This document shows positions 25,236 to 34,310 of a stretch of DNA of 64,000 nucleotides, in pieces (within the stretch, counting starts at the first letter, position 1; the number at the start of each line of letters is the position of its first letter). The stretch comes from Cohnella sp. OV330. GTDB lineage: Bacteria; Bacillota; Bacilli; Paenibacillales; Paenibacillaceae. Position numbers and translations under genes: made by a program. Where the stretch lies: positions 372,001-436,000 of the forward strand of contig NZ_FOKE01000006.1 in the NCBI RefSeq assembly GCF_900112065.1, written 5' to 3'. The notes below the pieces were generated by a model. It had not been told where the DNA came from and searched no databases. It saw only the letters and a program-made list of their open reading frames with translations.

Positions 25236-26135
25236 ATGGCGTTGAACGTGCATCAACTCCACACCTTTTACGCGGTGGCCGAGAGGGGGAGCTTTTCCGC
25301 CGCCGCACAGACGCTGCACATGACGCAGCCCGCGGTGACGATGCAGATTCAGGCGCTCGAGGAGCGGTTCGGGGCCAAGCTGTTCCGAAGGTCCGCCAAG
25401 AAGCTCGAACTGACCGATGCGGGACGCGCCCTGCTGCCCCAAGCGCGCAAGGCGATGGAGCTGATGCGGGAGACGGACGAGGTCATGGCCGTCCACGCCG
25501 AACAGCTCAAGGGCCGGCTTAAGTTCGCCGCCAGCCTGACGATCGGCGAATACGTGCTGCCGCGCCTGCTCGCGCCTTTTTTGAAAAAGTACCCGGATCT
25601 GTCGCTAAGCATGCGCATCATCAACACGTCCGAGATTATCGAGGAGATCGAAAATCACGGGCTCGCCTTCGGATTGGTCGAGGGGCGCGCGGAAGGGCCT
25701 GGATTGATCGCCGAACCGGTCATGAACGACGAGCTCGTGCTCGTCGTGCCCGCGGGGCACCCGTTCGCCGCCCGTAGCGAGGTCGAGCTCGAAGAAGTGC
25801 TGAAGGAGCCGATGGTGCTGCGGGAGACGGGATCGGGCACGCGGCAGGTCATGGAGGAGGAGCTCCTCCGGCACGGCGCGCAGCCTTCGGACCTGCGGGT
25901 CGTGAGCGACTTCGGGAGCACGGGCGCCGTGAAGTCGGCCGTCGAGGCCGGCCTGGGGCTGTCCTTCGTCTCGGTATGGACGATCCGGCACGAGGCCGCG
26001 CTCTCGCTGCTCGCGCCGGTGAAGATCCGGGGCGTATCGTTCCGAAGGCAGTTTTACGCGGTTCGCCAGCAATCGTCGGACCTGCCGATCGCAGGCGCGT
26101 CGCTGCTAGATTACTTAAGGGGGATTCAAGCTTGA
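25236..26135 (+). CDS. LysR-family transcriptional regulator
   Basis: The 299-residue protein has a winged helix-turn-helix at residues 3-62 (LHTFYAVAERGSFSAAAQTL, TQPAVTMQIQALEERFGAKLF) and a periplasmic-binding-like effector domain (about 90-295). The overall pattern, including VETGSGTRQVMEE-like ETGSGTR (about 195), resembles the CysL/YwfK branch that responds to sulfur or selenium status; that sub-assignment is tentative. No strong ribosome site is visible before the ATG (GGAAGGCGGG is 13 or more bases away). The stop overlaps the PHP gene start, so the regulator and phosphoesterase are translationally coupled. Confidence 0.92.
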   Translation: MALNVHQLHTFYAVAERGSFSAAAQTLHMTQPAVTMQIQALEERFGAKLFRRSAKKLELTDAGRALLPQARKAMELMRETDEVMAVHAEQLKGRLKFAASLTIGEYVLPRLLAPFLKKYPDLSLSMRIINTSEIIEEIENHGLAFGLVEGRAEGPGLIAEPVMNDELVLVVPAGHPFAARSEVELEEVLKEPMVLRETGSGTRQVMEEELLRHGAQPSDLRVVSDFGSTGAVKSAVEAGLGLSFVSVWTIRHEAALSLLAPVKIRGVSFRRQFYAVRQQSSDLPIAGASLLDYLRGIQA

Positions 26136-27031
26136 AGAGAGCGGACCTGCATACGCATACGACCGCGTCGGACGGTCTTCACAAGCCGTCCGAAAACGTC
26201 CGCATGGCGGCGGGGGCGGGCCTCTCCGCCATCGGCATCACCGATCACGATACGGTGGCCGGACTGGACGAAGCCAGGCAAGCCGCAAAAACGTACGGCA
26301 TCGAGGTCGTGCCCGGCGTCGAGATCAGCACGGCGCAGGACGGCCAGGACATCCACATTCTCGGTTATTTCGCGGACGACCGAGATCCGGTATTCCTGGC
26401 GCGGCTCGCTTCACAGCGGCGCGTGCGCGATTCGCGCAACGAGCTGATCGTGGCGAAGTTGAACGAGCTGGGCGTGAGCCTCTCCTGGGAGACGGTGCTC
26501 GACGCGGCGGGACGGGACCGAGGACCGGACGAGACGGTCGGCCGGCCGCATATCGCCGAAGCGATGGTCAGGATCGGGGCGGTAGGCTCGGTGCAGGAGG
26601 CGTTCGACCGGTACCTGGCCGAGGGCAAGCCGGCCTATGTCCTGCCGCCGCGGATCGCGCCGGCCGAAGCGATCGCCTGGATTCACGAGGCCGGCGGGGC
26701 CGCCGTCATCGCCCATCCCGGGCTCTACGGCGCGGACGAAGCCGTCGAAGCGCTGCTGCGGGGCGGCGTCGCGGACGGCGTCGAGGCGTACCATTCGGAC
26801 CATACGGCCGAAGACGAGCGTCGCTATGCGGCGATGGCGCAGCGGTACGGCGTCATCGCGACCGGCGGGTCGGATTTTCACGGCGAACGCAAGGGACGGG
26901 TGTATCACGGTCCGATCGGCTGGCGGTCGGCCGATGGGGACGTCGTGCGCGCGCTCAGAGAGCGGTCGAAGGATCGGCTGGCGGCGCGCCTGTCGGACTC
27001 GCCGGACGGCGGCGGTACTGCATCGGACTGA
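26132..27031 (+). CDS. PHP-domain phosphoesterase (YciV/RNase AM-like)
   Basis: The 299-residue protein has the metal-binding PHP motifs: DLHTHTTASDG (5-15), ITDHDTV (about 34-40), VPGVEIS (about 62), AVIAHPG (about 190-196) and GGSDFHG (about 250-256). The family includes 3',5'-nucleoside bisphosphate phosphatases that also trim RNA 5' ends. The start is TTG at 26132, sharing bases with the LysR stop (TTGA), preceded by AAGGGGGA. The C-terminal 25 codons overlap the convergent AraC gene by 77 bases. Confidence 0.9.
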   Translation: MKRADLHTHTTASDGLHKPSENVRMAAGAGLSAIGITDHDTVAGLDEARQAAKTYGIEVVPGVEISTAQDGQDIHILGYFADDRDPVFLARLASQRRVRDSRNELIVAKLNELGVSLSWETVLDAAGRDRGPDETVGRPHIAEAMVRIGAVGSVQEAFDRYLAEGKPAYVLPPRIAPAEAIAWIHEAGGAAVIAHPGLYGADEAVEALLRGGVADGVEAYHSDHTAEDERRYAAMAQRYGVIATGGSDFHGERKGRVYHGPIGWRSADGDVVRALRERSKDRLAARLSDSPDGGGTASD

Positions 27032-27851
27032 CGCCGTAGTAGGCGCCAAAGTGACGCGTAAACGGATGGATCGAAGGATAGCCGAGCTTGTCCGCGACGG
27101 CGGTAATCGTGAGGTCGCTTTCGCGGAGCAGGATCGCCGCCCTGCGCATCCGCAGGCGGTGCTGGTAGGCTTTGGGCGTAAACCCCGTCTCCCGAAGGAA
27201 CAGCTCGTGAAAATAGGTGCGGCTAAGACCGCACATCTCCCACCATTCGCCGACGCTCTCTCTCCGGCCGGGGTTGTGCTCGAGCCGCTCCAGCAGCTTC
27301 ACGATCCGGTAGTCGCTCGGCCTCCGCGTATGGCGCGCGTTGAACCAATTCAGCATCCACGCATACATCATGCTGTTCAGAATCTCGCTGCGATAGTAGC
27401 GGGATTCTTCGTATACCCTGACGATCCGAAGCAGCTCCTCGTAGAGCTGCGGATCGTCCTGGAGCGACGATACGCCGGGGAGGGCGTCCAATTCCGCGCA
27501 CGGACAGGCGACGGAGACGGCGCCTAGCCGGAAGGGCTCGGGCGCATAAATAAATATGCGGTTCAGCGATACCGGGTCCTTGGCGTCCCAAAGGTCGAAG
27601 TACAAATTAAAAGAGGAAAGCGGCCGCTCCGGCGAGATATGGAACGCGTGGGGCTGGCCTGGACGCAAGAAGACGAGCGCCCGCTTGTCCAGCGGATACC
27701 GTACGCCCTCGATCTCCATTTCCCCGCCGCCCTCCGGGAACAGATGCATCGCGTACACGCTGCATACCCGAAGCCCTTCATTCGCGCTTCCGTCATAGAC
27801 GTACGGCATGAGATCGCCGAGATAAGGCGTCATGTCCGACAGGCTTTTCAT
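26955..27851 (-). CDS. AraC-family transcriptional regulator, divergent from GH95 gene
   Basis: The 298-residue protein has an N-terminal cupin-like sugar-sensing region (about 20-160, HLFPEGGGEMEIEGVRYPL) and a C-terminal double helix-turn-helix (about 185-285: WWEMCGLSRTYFHELFLRETGFTPKAY, ITAVADKLGYPSIHPFTRHF, GVSPMQYRRR). GGAGGAGG precedes its ATG. It is divergent from the GH95 gene with 203 bases between, so it probably activates that gene in response to a sugar. The inducer is not identifiable. Confidence 0.92.
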   Translation of the reverse strand: MKSLSDMTPYLGDLMPYVYDGSANEGLRVCSVYAMHLFPEGGGEMEIEGVRYPLDKRALVFLRPGQPHAFHISPERPLSSFNLYFDLWDAKDPVSLNRIFIYAPEPFRLGAVSVACPCAELDALPGVSSLQDDPQLYEELLRIVRVYEESRYYRSEILNSMMYAWMLNWFNARHTRRPSDYRIVKLLERLEHNPGRRESVGEWWEMCGLSRTYFHELFLRETGFTPKAYQHRLRMRRAAILLRESDLTITAVADKLGYPSIHPFTRHFGAYYGVSPMQYRRRPASPTGAPPADPSTAL

Positions 27852-28054
27852 ATCGGAACCTCCTCCTAAACAAGAAAATGAGCGGACGAATCGTCAAATA
27901 AGTGGATGCGCTAACAAATACGAAACGCTCTTCTCATGGTACGATATCGATGACGATATGAAAAGCATTCGTGCGGATATGCGGACGATCGAACAAATAA
28001 GATCGCAACGGGACCGCCGGCGGAAGCGATAGAAACTTGAAGGGTGAATGGACG
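27852..28054. promoter_or_regulatory. AraC/GH95 divergent regulatory region
   Basis: This 203-base gap separates divergent genes. It contains a pair of CGATAT hexamers around TACGATATCGATGACGATAT (27950-27969) in a relatively AT-rich zone, a plausible regulator site. No clear -35/-10 pair was found for the GH95 gene, as expected for an activator-dependent promoter. Confidence 0.4.
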
Positions 28055-30361
28055 ATGAGCGATACGAAGCTGTGGTACGACAAAGGCGCGGACGGTTGGA
28101 AGCAGGGACTGCCGCTCGGCAACGGACAAATGGGAGCCGTCATATACGGCGACGCAGCGCGCGAGGTCTGGAGCTTGACGGAAGTCACCTATTGGTCGGG
28201 CAAGGCGGAGGAAACGCCGTTCGCGCCGCGTGACAAAGCCGATCTGGAACAGCTGAAAAGCCACTTCTGGAACGGCGATTACGCGGCCGGCGAGGAGCGC
28301 GCCGCGGCGCTGCTGCAATCGGAAAAAGGAAACTTCGGCACGAATATGCCGATGTGCGATCTGATTCTGACGTTCACGGACGCAATCGGAGGGGGAGTGA
28401 CGCGGGAACTCGATCTGGAGAACGCGCTGTACGGGTTCAAATGCGAGGATCGGACGGGCATCCGCCGCGAAGCGCTGGCGAGCCACGCGGACGGCGTGAT
28501 CGCGGGGAGCCTTGCGAGCTCTAGATCGGGCGGCGTGTCTTTCACGCTCGCGCTGGAGGGCCGTACGGAGCGCTTCACTTCTACGGCGGATCCGGAATCG
28601 GGCGTCTTGTCCTTCGCCGGCAAGGCGACGGAGACGATGCATAGCGACGGCCAGTGCGGCGTACGGGCGGAGGGGCGCGTCCGCGTCGTCGCGCGCGGTG
28701 GACGGTTGACGGCGCGCGGGGGACGTCTGGTCGTCGAGGGAGCCGACGAGGCGTGGATCTACGTCGCCGCAAGCACGGATTACGACAGGGAAGGCGAGGC
28801 GTGGCGCACCGAATGCGCGACCGCGGTCGAACGGGCGGCAGCCAAAGGATACGCGAAGATACGCGAGGATCATATCGCCGACTATCGCGGTTTGTTCGGA
28901 CGCGTGGATGCCTCCCTCGGAAACTCGTCGGAGAGCGGCGTACTGCCGACCGACGAGCGAATGAGCCGTTTGCGCGAAGGCGCGGACGATCCAGGCCTGT
29001 TCGCGTTGTTTTTCCAATACGGACGCTATCTGACGATCGCCGGCTCGCGGGCGGATTCGGCGCTGCCGCTTCACCTGCAAGGCATCTGGAACGACGGCGA
29101 GGCCAACCGCATGGCATGGAGCTGCGACTATCATCTCGACATCAACACGGAGATGAACTACTTCCCGACCGAAGCGGCGAACCTGGCCGACTGTCATCTG
29201 CCGCTCCTGCGCTACGTGGAGCGCCTGGCCGAAGCGGGACGCCGCACCGCACGCGACTTTTATGGCGCGCCGGGCTGGGTCGCGCACGTGTTTTCCAACG
29301 CTTGGGGCTTTACGGCGCCGGGCTGGCATTATTCTTGGGGGCTGAACGTGACGGGCGGGCTGTGGCTGGCGGAGCAGCTCCGCGTCCATTACGAATACGG
29401 GCTCGACGACGACTTCCTGCGGCGAAGCGCCTACCCGGTGCTTAAGGAGGCGGCGCTCTTCTACCTGGACTATATGAGCGTCCATCCGGAGAAGGGCTGG
29501 CTCGTGACCGGGCCTTCCAATTCGCCGGAGAACAGCTTCTATGCTGGGGCGGGCCGCGAGCGCAGCTACGCGTTGTCCATGGGCGCGACGCTTGACCAGG
29601 TGCTCGTGCGCGATCTGTTCGCGTTTTGTCTGGCCTCCGCGGAGCGGCTCGGCATCGACGAAGACTTCCAAGTCCGGCTGCGCAAGGCCGTCAGCCTGCT
29701 GCCGCCGCTGCAGATCGGCGCGGGCGGCCAGCTGCAGGAATGGCTGGAGGACTATGGCGAGGCGCAGCCGGACCACCGGCACGTGTCTCATCTGCACGCG
29801 CTTTTCCCCGGCGCCCAGGTAACCCCGCGCGACACGCCGGAGTTGGCCGAAGCGGCGAAGCGTACGCTCGCGAACCGGATGGACGCCGCCGAGCTCGAGG
29901 ACGTGGAGTTCACGCTCGCGCTGTTCGCGGGCGGCTTCGCAAGGCTCGGCGACGGGGAGCTGGCGCTTCGCCAGCTATCCTATCTGGTCGGACGGCTATG
30001 CTTCGACAATCTGCTGACTTACTCCAAGGCCGGCATCGCGGGGGCGGAGAGCAATATTTTCGTCGCGGACGGCAACTTCGGCGGTACGGCCGCCTTCGCG
30101 GAAATGCTGATGCAAAGCCACGGGGGCGTCATCCACCTGCTGCCCGCCCTTCCGGCGAGCTGGCATACCGGCAGCATTCGGGGGCTGAGAGCACGCGGCA
30201 ACGCCGAGGTCGATCTGGTCTGGTCCGACGGCGCGCTGACGAGCGCGACGATCCGGGCAGGCTCGGATCTGCAGGCGGTACTGCGTTACCGGGACCGCGA
30301 GACCGGCTTCACGCTGCGGGCCGGCGAAGCGATCGTCGTGGACGCCGAGCTCCGAGCTTAA
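28055..30361 (+). CDS. GH95-family glycoside hydrolase (alpha-L-fucosidase/alpha-L-galactosidase type)
   Basis: The 768-residue protein matches GH95 throughout: N-terminal WKQGLPLGNGQMGAVIYGD (11-29) and WSLTEVTYWSG, the (alpha/alpha)6-barrel motif LPLHLQGIWND (about 338), YHLDINTEMNYFPTEAANL (about 358-376), and HRHVSHLHALFPG (about 575-587). GH95 enzymes are inverting exo-enzymes that remove alpha-1,2-fucose or alpha-L-galactose. The His of YHLDINTEMNY corresponds to a residue linked to fucose preference in characterised members, but the following Asp replaces the usual Asn of the NxN pair. No signal peptide, so probably cytoplasmic. AAGGGTGA precedes the ATG. Confidence 0.9.
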   Translation: MSDTKLWYDKGADGWKQGLPLGNGQMGAVIYGDAAREVWSLTEVTYWSGKAEETPFAPRDKADLEQLKSHFWNGDYAAGEERAAALLQSEKGNFGTNMPMCDLILTFTDAIGGGVTRELDLENALYGFKCEDRTGIRREALASHADGVIAGSLASSRSGGVSFTLALEGRTERFTSTADPESGVLSFAGKATETMHSDGQCGVRAEGRVRVVARGGRLTARGGRLVVEGADEAWIYVAASTDYDREGEAWRTECATAVERAAAKGYAKIREDHIADYRGLFGRVDASLGNSSESGVLPTDERMSRLREGADDPGLFALFFQYGRYLTIAGSRADSALPLHLQGIWNDGEANRMAWSCDYHLDINTEMNYFPTEAANLADCHLPLLRYVERLAEAGRRTARDFYGAPGWVAHVFSNAWGFTAPGWHYSWGLNVTGGLWLAEQLRVHYEYGLDDDFLRRSAYPVLKEAALFYLDYMSVHPEKGWLVTGPSNSPENSFYAGAGRERSYALSMGATLDQVLVRDLFAFCLASAERLGIDEDFQVRLRKAVSLLPPLQIGAGGQLQEWLEDYGEAQPDHRHVSHLHALFPGAQVTPRDTPELAEAAKRTLANRMDAAELEDVEFTLALFAGGFARLGDGELALRQLSYLVGRLCFDNLLTYSKAGIAGAESNIFVADGNFGGTAAFAEMLMQSHGGVIHLLPALPASWHTGSIRGLRARGNAEVDLVWSDGALTSATIRAGSDLQAVLRYRDRETGFTLRAGEAIVVDAELRA

Positions 30362-30400
30362 CCGAGGCAAAGCGAGCCGAATCATAGGACGCAAGGTTGC

Positions 30401-30442
30401 GACAACTACGGGACTGCCGATTACGGCGGACCGGTAGTTGTC
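30401..30442 (+). terminator. Terminator-like hairpin after the GH95 gene
   Basis: GACAACTAC and GTAGTTGTC form a 9-bp outer stem with GCCG/CGGC inside, followed by a short T tract (TTTC). A TATAAT at 30450-30455 just beyond may serve the next gene. Confidence 0.65.
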
Positions 30443-30484
30443 TTTCGTGTATAATGGTGCTACTAGAAAAAGGGGGGTCGGGCG

Positions 30485-32779
30485 TTGCCGAAGCATTCGA
30501 GGATCTACCGGAACTTTCTGCTCTCCTATCTCGTCATCCTGATCCTGCCCAGCATCGCGGGTTATATGTCCTACCGGACCTCGATAGAGGTCACGCAGTC
30601 GATCTCGATCGAAAACGGCGTCACCCAGCTGCAGAACGCGCAGCAGCTGCTGGAGCGCAGAATGGCCGAGGTCGAGGGGTTCACCCGGCAGCTGGCGCTG
30701 AACCAGGATCTGTTCGTGCTCATGAACGAGAAAAAGAGCGACGGCGACGTCAATTTGTACAGCATCTGGAACGTGCTGCGAAGCGTCATGGTTTTCGGCC
30801 AGACCAACGACTTCCTGCGGAACTACTACATTTACTTGCGGAACTATAACGTCGTCCTGACGCCGGGATCCGCTTATTTCCGTCCCGAGCATTACTACGA
30901 GACCGCGCATTATCGCAATATGACGCTGGACGACTGGCGCAATACGATATTGAACAAGCCCCATAGCCGGGAAATTCTGCCGCTCAGCCCGTTCGAGGAC
31001 GGCGACGGCCAGACGTCGGTCATTTCGTATATGCAATCGCTTCCATTGGATAGCTTCGGCGAGGTCTCCCCGGCTACCGTCGTCGTCATCATCGACGAGA
31101 AGACGATTCAGAGCCTGCTGACGGGACTGAAGGATCGGTACGGCGGCTGGACGTATATCAGCGACCGCGAAGGGAAGACGATCAGCCGGCAAGGCATCGC
31201 GGAGAAAGAGATTCTCGAGCTGAACGGGACGGACGGCTTGCGCGCGGACGAACAGAGCCAATTTTACGGCGACGACCTGGTCATCGCCATTCAGTCCGAC
31301 AAGACGGGATGGACGTACCGTGCGGGCATCCCGCGGGCCGTGCTCATGGAAAACGCGAACCATATTAAATTCATCACGTGGACGGTGACGGCCGTCGCGC
31401 TGGTCGTCGGACTGCTGGCGGGCATCGTCTTGTCGTACCGGAACAGCGCCCCGATCAACCGGCTGCTCGGCGTTTTTCGCGACCAATTCGCCAAGGACCA
31501 GCCGCCGCTCGGCAACGCCTACGATTTCCTGCACGGCAACGTCGCCAATATGCTGACGAGCAACAAATGGCTGCAGAGCGAGCTCGATCGGCAGCTCCCG
31601 CTCGTGCAGGACGCCTATCTGAAGCGGCTGCTCTCCGGCGAATTCCAGACGCGCGACGAGGCCGAGGCCGCGGCGGACCAAGCGGGCCTTCGGTTCGGCT
31701 TCGCGTCCGGCGCCGTCGGCATTTTGCGCGTCGAAGGCTACGCCGGGCTGGACACGGTCGAGATTCTGAACGAATTGAACGCTGCGCGCCTGCTCGTCAA
31801 GCAAAACCTGCGCGAGCTATTCCCGGACCTGCAAATGACGGATATGGGCTCGGACCGGGTGGCGGCGCTGTTCGGCTTCCTGGCCGAGCAGCCGGAGGAA
31901 GCGGGGGAAAGCGAGATCGAGAGCCTGCTGCGTCCGCTCGCCGTCCGCTTGTTCGACGAGTACAAAATTTCCGTCACCGCCGCGTTCGGCGAAAGCTTTG
32001 GCACGGCGCTTGAGGTCAGCCGCTCGTGCGAGCAGGCGCGGGAGACGCTCGAGTACGCCGATTACGCCGTCCGCAAGGACATCTTGTGGCATCGGGACAT
32101 CCGTTCCGAGAGCGCGACCTATTATTATCCGCTGGAGACGGAGCTTCGGCTCATCGGCACGATCAGAGCGGGCGAGCGGGAAGAGGCGCGCCGGATGGTG
32201 GAGGAGCTGCTCGCCCGCAATGCGGAGAGCCGGGAGCTCTCGCCGGATATGAAGCGGCAACTGATCGGGGAGTTAAAAGGAACGCTGCTCAAAGTGCTCG
32301 ACCAGAAGACGTTCCAATCCGCCGAACCGTTCGAGTCGGTCAAAAACCGGACGCTTGCGATCCAGGAGACGGATTCGCTGGAGGCGGTCCGCGACGAGAT
32401 CGGACAGATTACCGATACGCTGTGCGGCGTCGTGGCCGCGAAGAAAAACGATTTGCACCACAAGACGGTAGAGGAGATCAAGAAATACATCGCGGAGAAG
32501 TATTCCGACGCCGAGCTCACGCTGTACAAGGTAGCCGAGCAGGTGGAGCGGCCGGAGAAGTACATCTCGCAGCTGTTCAAGGACGTCACCGGCACGAATC
32601 TGTCCGATTACCTGGAGAAAATCCGCATGGATCATGCGGCCGAGCTGCTGCGGGACCGGAGCGCGACGATCGACGAGATCGCGTACAGGGTCGGTTATAA
32701 TAGCTCGCATTCGTTCCGCCGGGCGTTCAAGCGGGTGTCGGGCGTATCGCCGAGCGCGTACAGACAGTCTTTTGATTGA
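30485..32779 (+). CDS. Membrane-bound AraC-type sensor-regulator
   Basis: The 764-residue protein has a transmembrane helix at about 9-30 (NFLLSYLVILILPSIAGYMSY), an extracytoplasmic sensor region (about 31-295), and a second helix (about 300-322, TVTAVALVVGLLAGIVLSY). A cytoplasmic region and an AraC helix-turn-helix at the C-terminus (about 660-764: LTLYKVAEQVERPEKYISQLF, IDEIAYRVGYNSSHSFRRAFKRVSGVSP) follow. Such one-component membrane regulators are frequent beside sugar ABC genes in Paenibacillus. TTG start with AAGGGGGG at eight bases. It probably controls the importer that follows 538 bases downstream. Confidence 0.92.
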   Translation: MPKHSRIYRNFLLSYLVILILPSIAGYMSYRTSIEVTQSISIENGVTQLQNAQQLLERRMAEVEGFTRQLALNQDLFVLMNEKKSDGDVNLYSIWNVLRSVMVFGQTNDFLRNYYIYLRNYNVVLTPGSAYFRPEHYYETAHYRNMTLDDWRNTILNKPHSREILPLSPFEDGDGQTSVISYMQSLPLDSFGEVSPATVVVIIDEKTIQSLLTGLKDRYGGWTYISDREGKTISRQGIAEKEILELNGTDGLRADEQSQFYGDDLVIAIQSDKTGWTYRAGIPRAVLMENANHIKFITWTVTAVALVVGLLAGIVLSYRNSAPINRLLGVFRDQFAKDQPPLGNAYDFLHGNVANMLTSNKWLQSELDRQLPLVQDAYLKRLLSGEFQTRDEAEAAADQAGLRFGFASGAVGILRVEGYAGLDTVEILNELNAARLLVKQNLRELFPDLQMTDMGSDRVAALFGFLAEQPEEAGESEIESLLRPLAVRLFDEYKISVTAAFGESFGTALEVSRSCEQARETLEYADYAVRKDILWHRDIRSESATYYYPLETELRLIGTIRAGEREEARRMVEELLARNAESRELSPDMKRQLIGELKGTLLKVLDQKTFQSAEPFESVKNRTLAIQETDSLEAVRDEIGQITDTLCGVVAAKKNDLHHKTVEEIKKYIAEKYSDAELTLYKVAEQVERPEKYISQLFKDVTGTNLSDYLEKIRMDHAAELLRDRSATIDEIAYRVGYNSSHSFRRAFKRVSGVSPSAYRQSFD

Positions 32780-32794
32780 AAATATGCCTAAACG

Positions 32795-32826
32795 ACCGTC
32801 AGGGGGAATCCTCTGACGGTTTTTTT
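32795..32826 (+). terminator. Terminator of the membrane regulator gene
   Basis: ACCGTCAG and CTGACGGT arms around GGGGAATCCT, with an internal GG/CC pair, followed by six further T. Confidence 0.88.
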
Positions 32827-33317
32827 GCGCTGCGTGCATCATGGCGAGACGAAAATGGACCGAGTAGCCGGACCGTAAAGCCGCTATTTGCGGGAAGAGG
32901 GGCGAATTTCGGATCGTTGCGGACTTTGGATCCGCTATTTTCAATTTTTAAGGCATGCAGACGGGCTTCGAACGGGAATAACGGATGCTGAGTCCGCTTG
33001 CAGGTTCAAAGGCGTCTGCAGAGCAAAATAACGGCACTGGTGTCCGAAACGAAGGAAATCCGAGTTGCAGCCGCAAGAACGCCGCTTTAACGCCGCCCGA
33101 ACCGACCGTACCGTTATCCCGATGGCCCGTCCCCGCGTCAGATCAGGGAAAATGGGCCGTTCCAAGGCGAATCGGCTCCTCGAAATCGGGTTTATGGTAC
33201 CTCGAAATACCGATTTGTACCTTCCGAACGGCGATTTGGTTGCGCTATCATCGGACCTGTAGAAAGCGCTGCCAAGCAAAATTGGCGCTAGGGAACGATA
33301 GGAGGGGATCGTCAACG
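32827..33317. other. Gene-free stretch upstream of the module A importer
   Basis: No supported gene lies here. Frames crossing it lack ribosome sites and known motifs. The left part holds a cluster of palindromic repeats, described separately. The right part (about 33100-33290) contains T/A-richer sequence including short repeats of CGAAAT(C/A)CCGATTT type around 33178-33235, likely the importer promoter region; I cannot assign -35/-10 with confidence. Confidence 0.5.
32869..33047. repeat. Cluster of four imperfect palindromic repeats in two orientations
   Basis: Two units read CGGAC-N7-8-CCGCTATTT (32869-32890 and 32920-32940). Two read AATAACGG-N6-8-GTCCG (32977-32997 and 33027-33047), which is the reverse complement with few changes. 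Each unit is itself partly palindromic (CGGA...TCCG). Spacing is about 50 bases. The opposed pairs could fold into large hairpins. Confidence 0.75.
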
Positions 33318-34295
33318 ATGGATGGAGAAATCGCATGGGAAGGCAACGCGCAGCCGCAGCCGATCCGCAAGCGGGTGAAAAGGAGCCGGACGCTCGAAGC
33401 CAGGAAAAGCTTCAAGAAACATTGGCAGCTGTACCTGGTCGTCCTGCCGCCGCTTTTATTCTTTTTAATTTTTAAGTACTACCCGATGGCGAACGCCGTG
33501 CTCGCGTTCAAAGATTACAACGTCATCAAGGGAATCTGGGGCAGTCCCTGGGTGGGTTTTCGGAACTTCAAGCTCTTCTTCGATAACCCGATCTTCTGGG
33601 ATCTGATCCGCAATACGATCCTGCTGAGCGGCTACCTGCTGCTGGCGGGCTTCCCGATTCCGATCCTGCTCGCGCTCATGCTGAACGAGATCCGCAGCGG
33701 CCGCTTCAAGCGCATCGTGCAGCTCGTGACGTTCGCGCCTTACTTTATCTCGACGGTCGTCATGGTGTCGATCATCATGCTGTTCCTTGCGCCGAGACTC
33801 GGCTTCGCCAATGTCGCCCTGAACCATCTGGGCTTCGATTCGATCAACTTCCTCGGCGAGCCCGGCATGTTCCGCTCCATCTACGTCTGGTCTGACATCT
33901 GGCAGACGGCCGGCTACTCCGCGGTCATCTATCTGGCGGCGCTGGCGGGCATCGATCCGACGCTTTACGAGGCGGCCAAGGTGGACGGCGCATCCCGTTT
34001 CCAAAAGATCGTTCATGTCGATCTGCCGGGCATTCTGCCCACGATCGTCGTCATCTTGATCCTCAACGTCGGCAACGTGATGGCGATCGGCTTCGAGAAG
34101 GTATACCTGCTGCAAAATCCGCTGAACCAATCGACTTCGGAAATTATCGCGACTTACGTTTACAGCATCGGCCTGCTGAACGCCAACTACAGCTTCGCTA
34201 CGGCGGTCGGCCTGTTCAACTCGGTCATTAATCTGGTGCTGCTGCTCCTGGTCAACGGCATCGCCAAGCGCCTGACGAATAGCAGCATCTGGTAG
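33318..34295 (+). CDS. Sugar ABC transporter permease (LplB type), module A
   Basis: The 325-residue protein has six membrane helices and a long basic N-terminus. The binding-protein-dependent permease EAA motif is YEAAKVDGASRFQKIVHVDLPGI (about 217-239). It belongs to the LplB-type permeases of the CUT1 carbohydrate family. With the next two genes it forms an importer without its own ATPase. AGGAGGGG precedes the chosen ATG; the much longer upstream frame lacks a site. It ends 15 bases before the second permease. Confidence 0.92.
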   Translation: MDGEIAWEGNAQPQPIRKRVKRSRTLEARKSFKKHWQLYLVVLPPLLFFLIFKYYPMANAVLAFKDYNVIKGIWGSPWVGFRNFKLFFDNPIFWDLIRNTILLSGYLLLAGFPIPILLALMLNEIRSGRFKRIVQLVTFAPYFISTVVMVSIIMLFLAPRLGFANVALNHLGFDSINFLGEPGMFRSIYVWSDIWQTAGYSAVIYLAALAGIDPTLYEAAKVDGASRFQKIVHVDLPGILPTIVVILILNVGNVMAIGFEKVYLLQNPLNQSTSEIIATYVYSIGLLNANYSFATAVGLFNSVINLVLLLLVNGIAKRLTNSSIW

Positions 34296-34310
34296 AAAGG
34301 AGATTCGAAC

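Noticed and set aside
27911..29797. A 628-codon minus-strand frame across the GH95 gene
   Set aside because: Antisense shadow of GH95; Arg/Gln/Ala-rich, no motif, while the plus strand has clear GH95 signatures.
30397..30849. A 150-codon plus-strand frame at the start of the membrane AraC regulator
   Set aside because: Lies out of frame with the regulator, which has transmembrane and helix-turn-helix evidence; no start signal of its own.
32985..33317. N-terminal extension of the module A permease by 111 codons
   Set aside because: No ribosome site or membrane-protein character; the true ATG at 33318 has AGGAGGGG upstream, and the extension would include the palindromic repeats.
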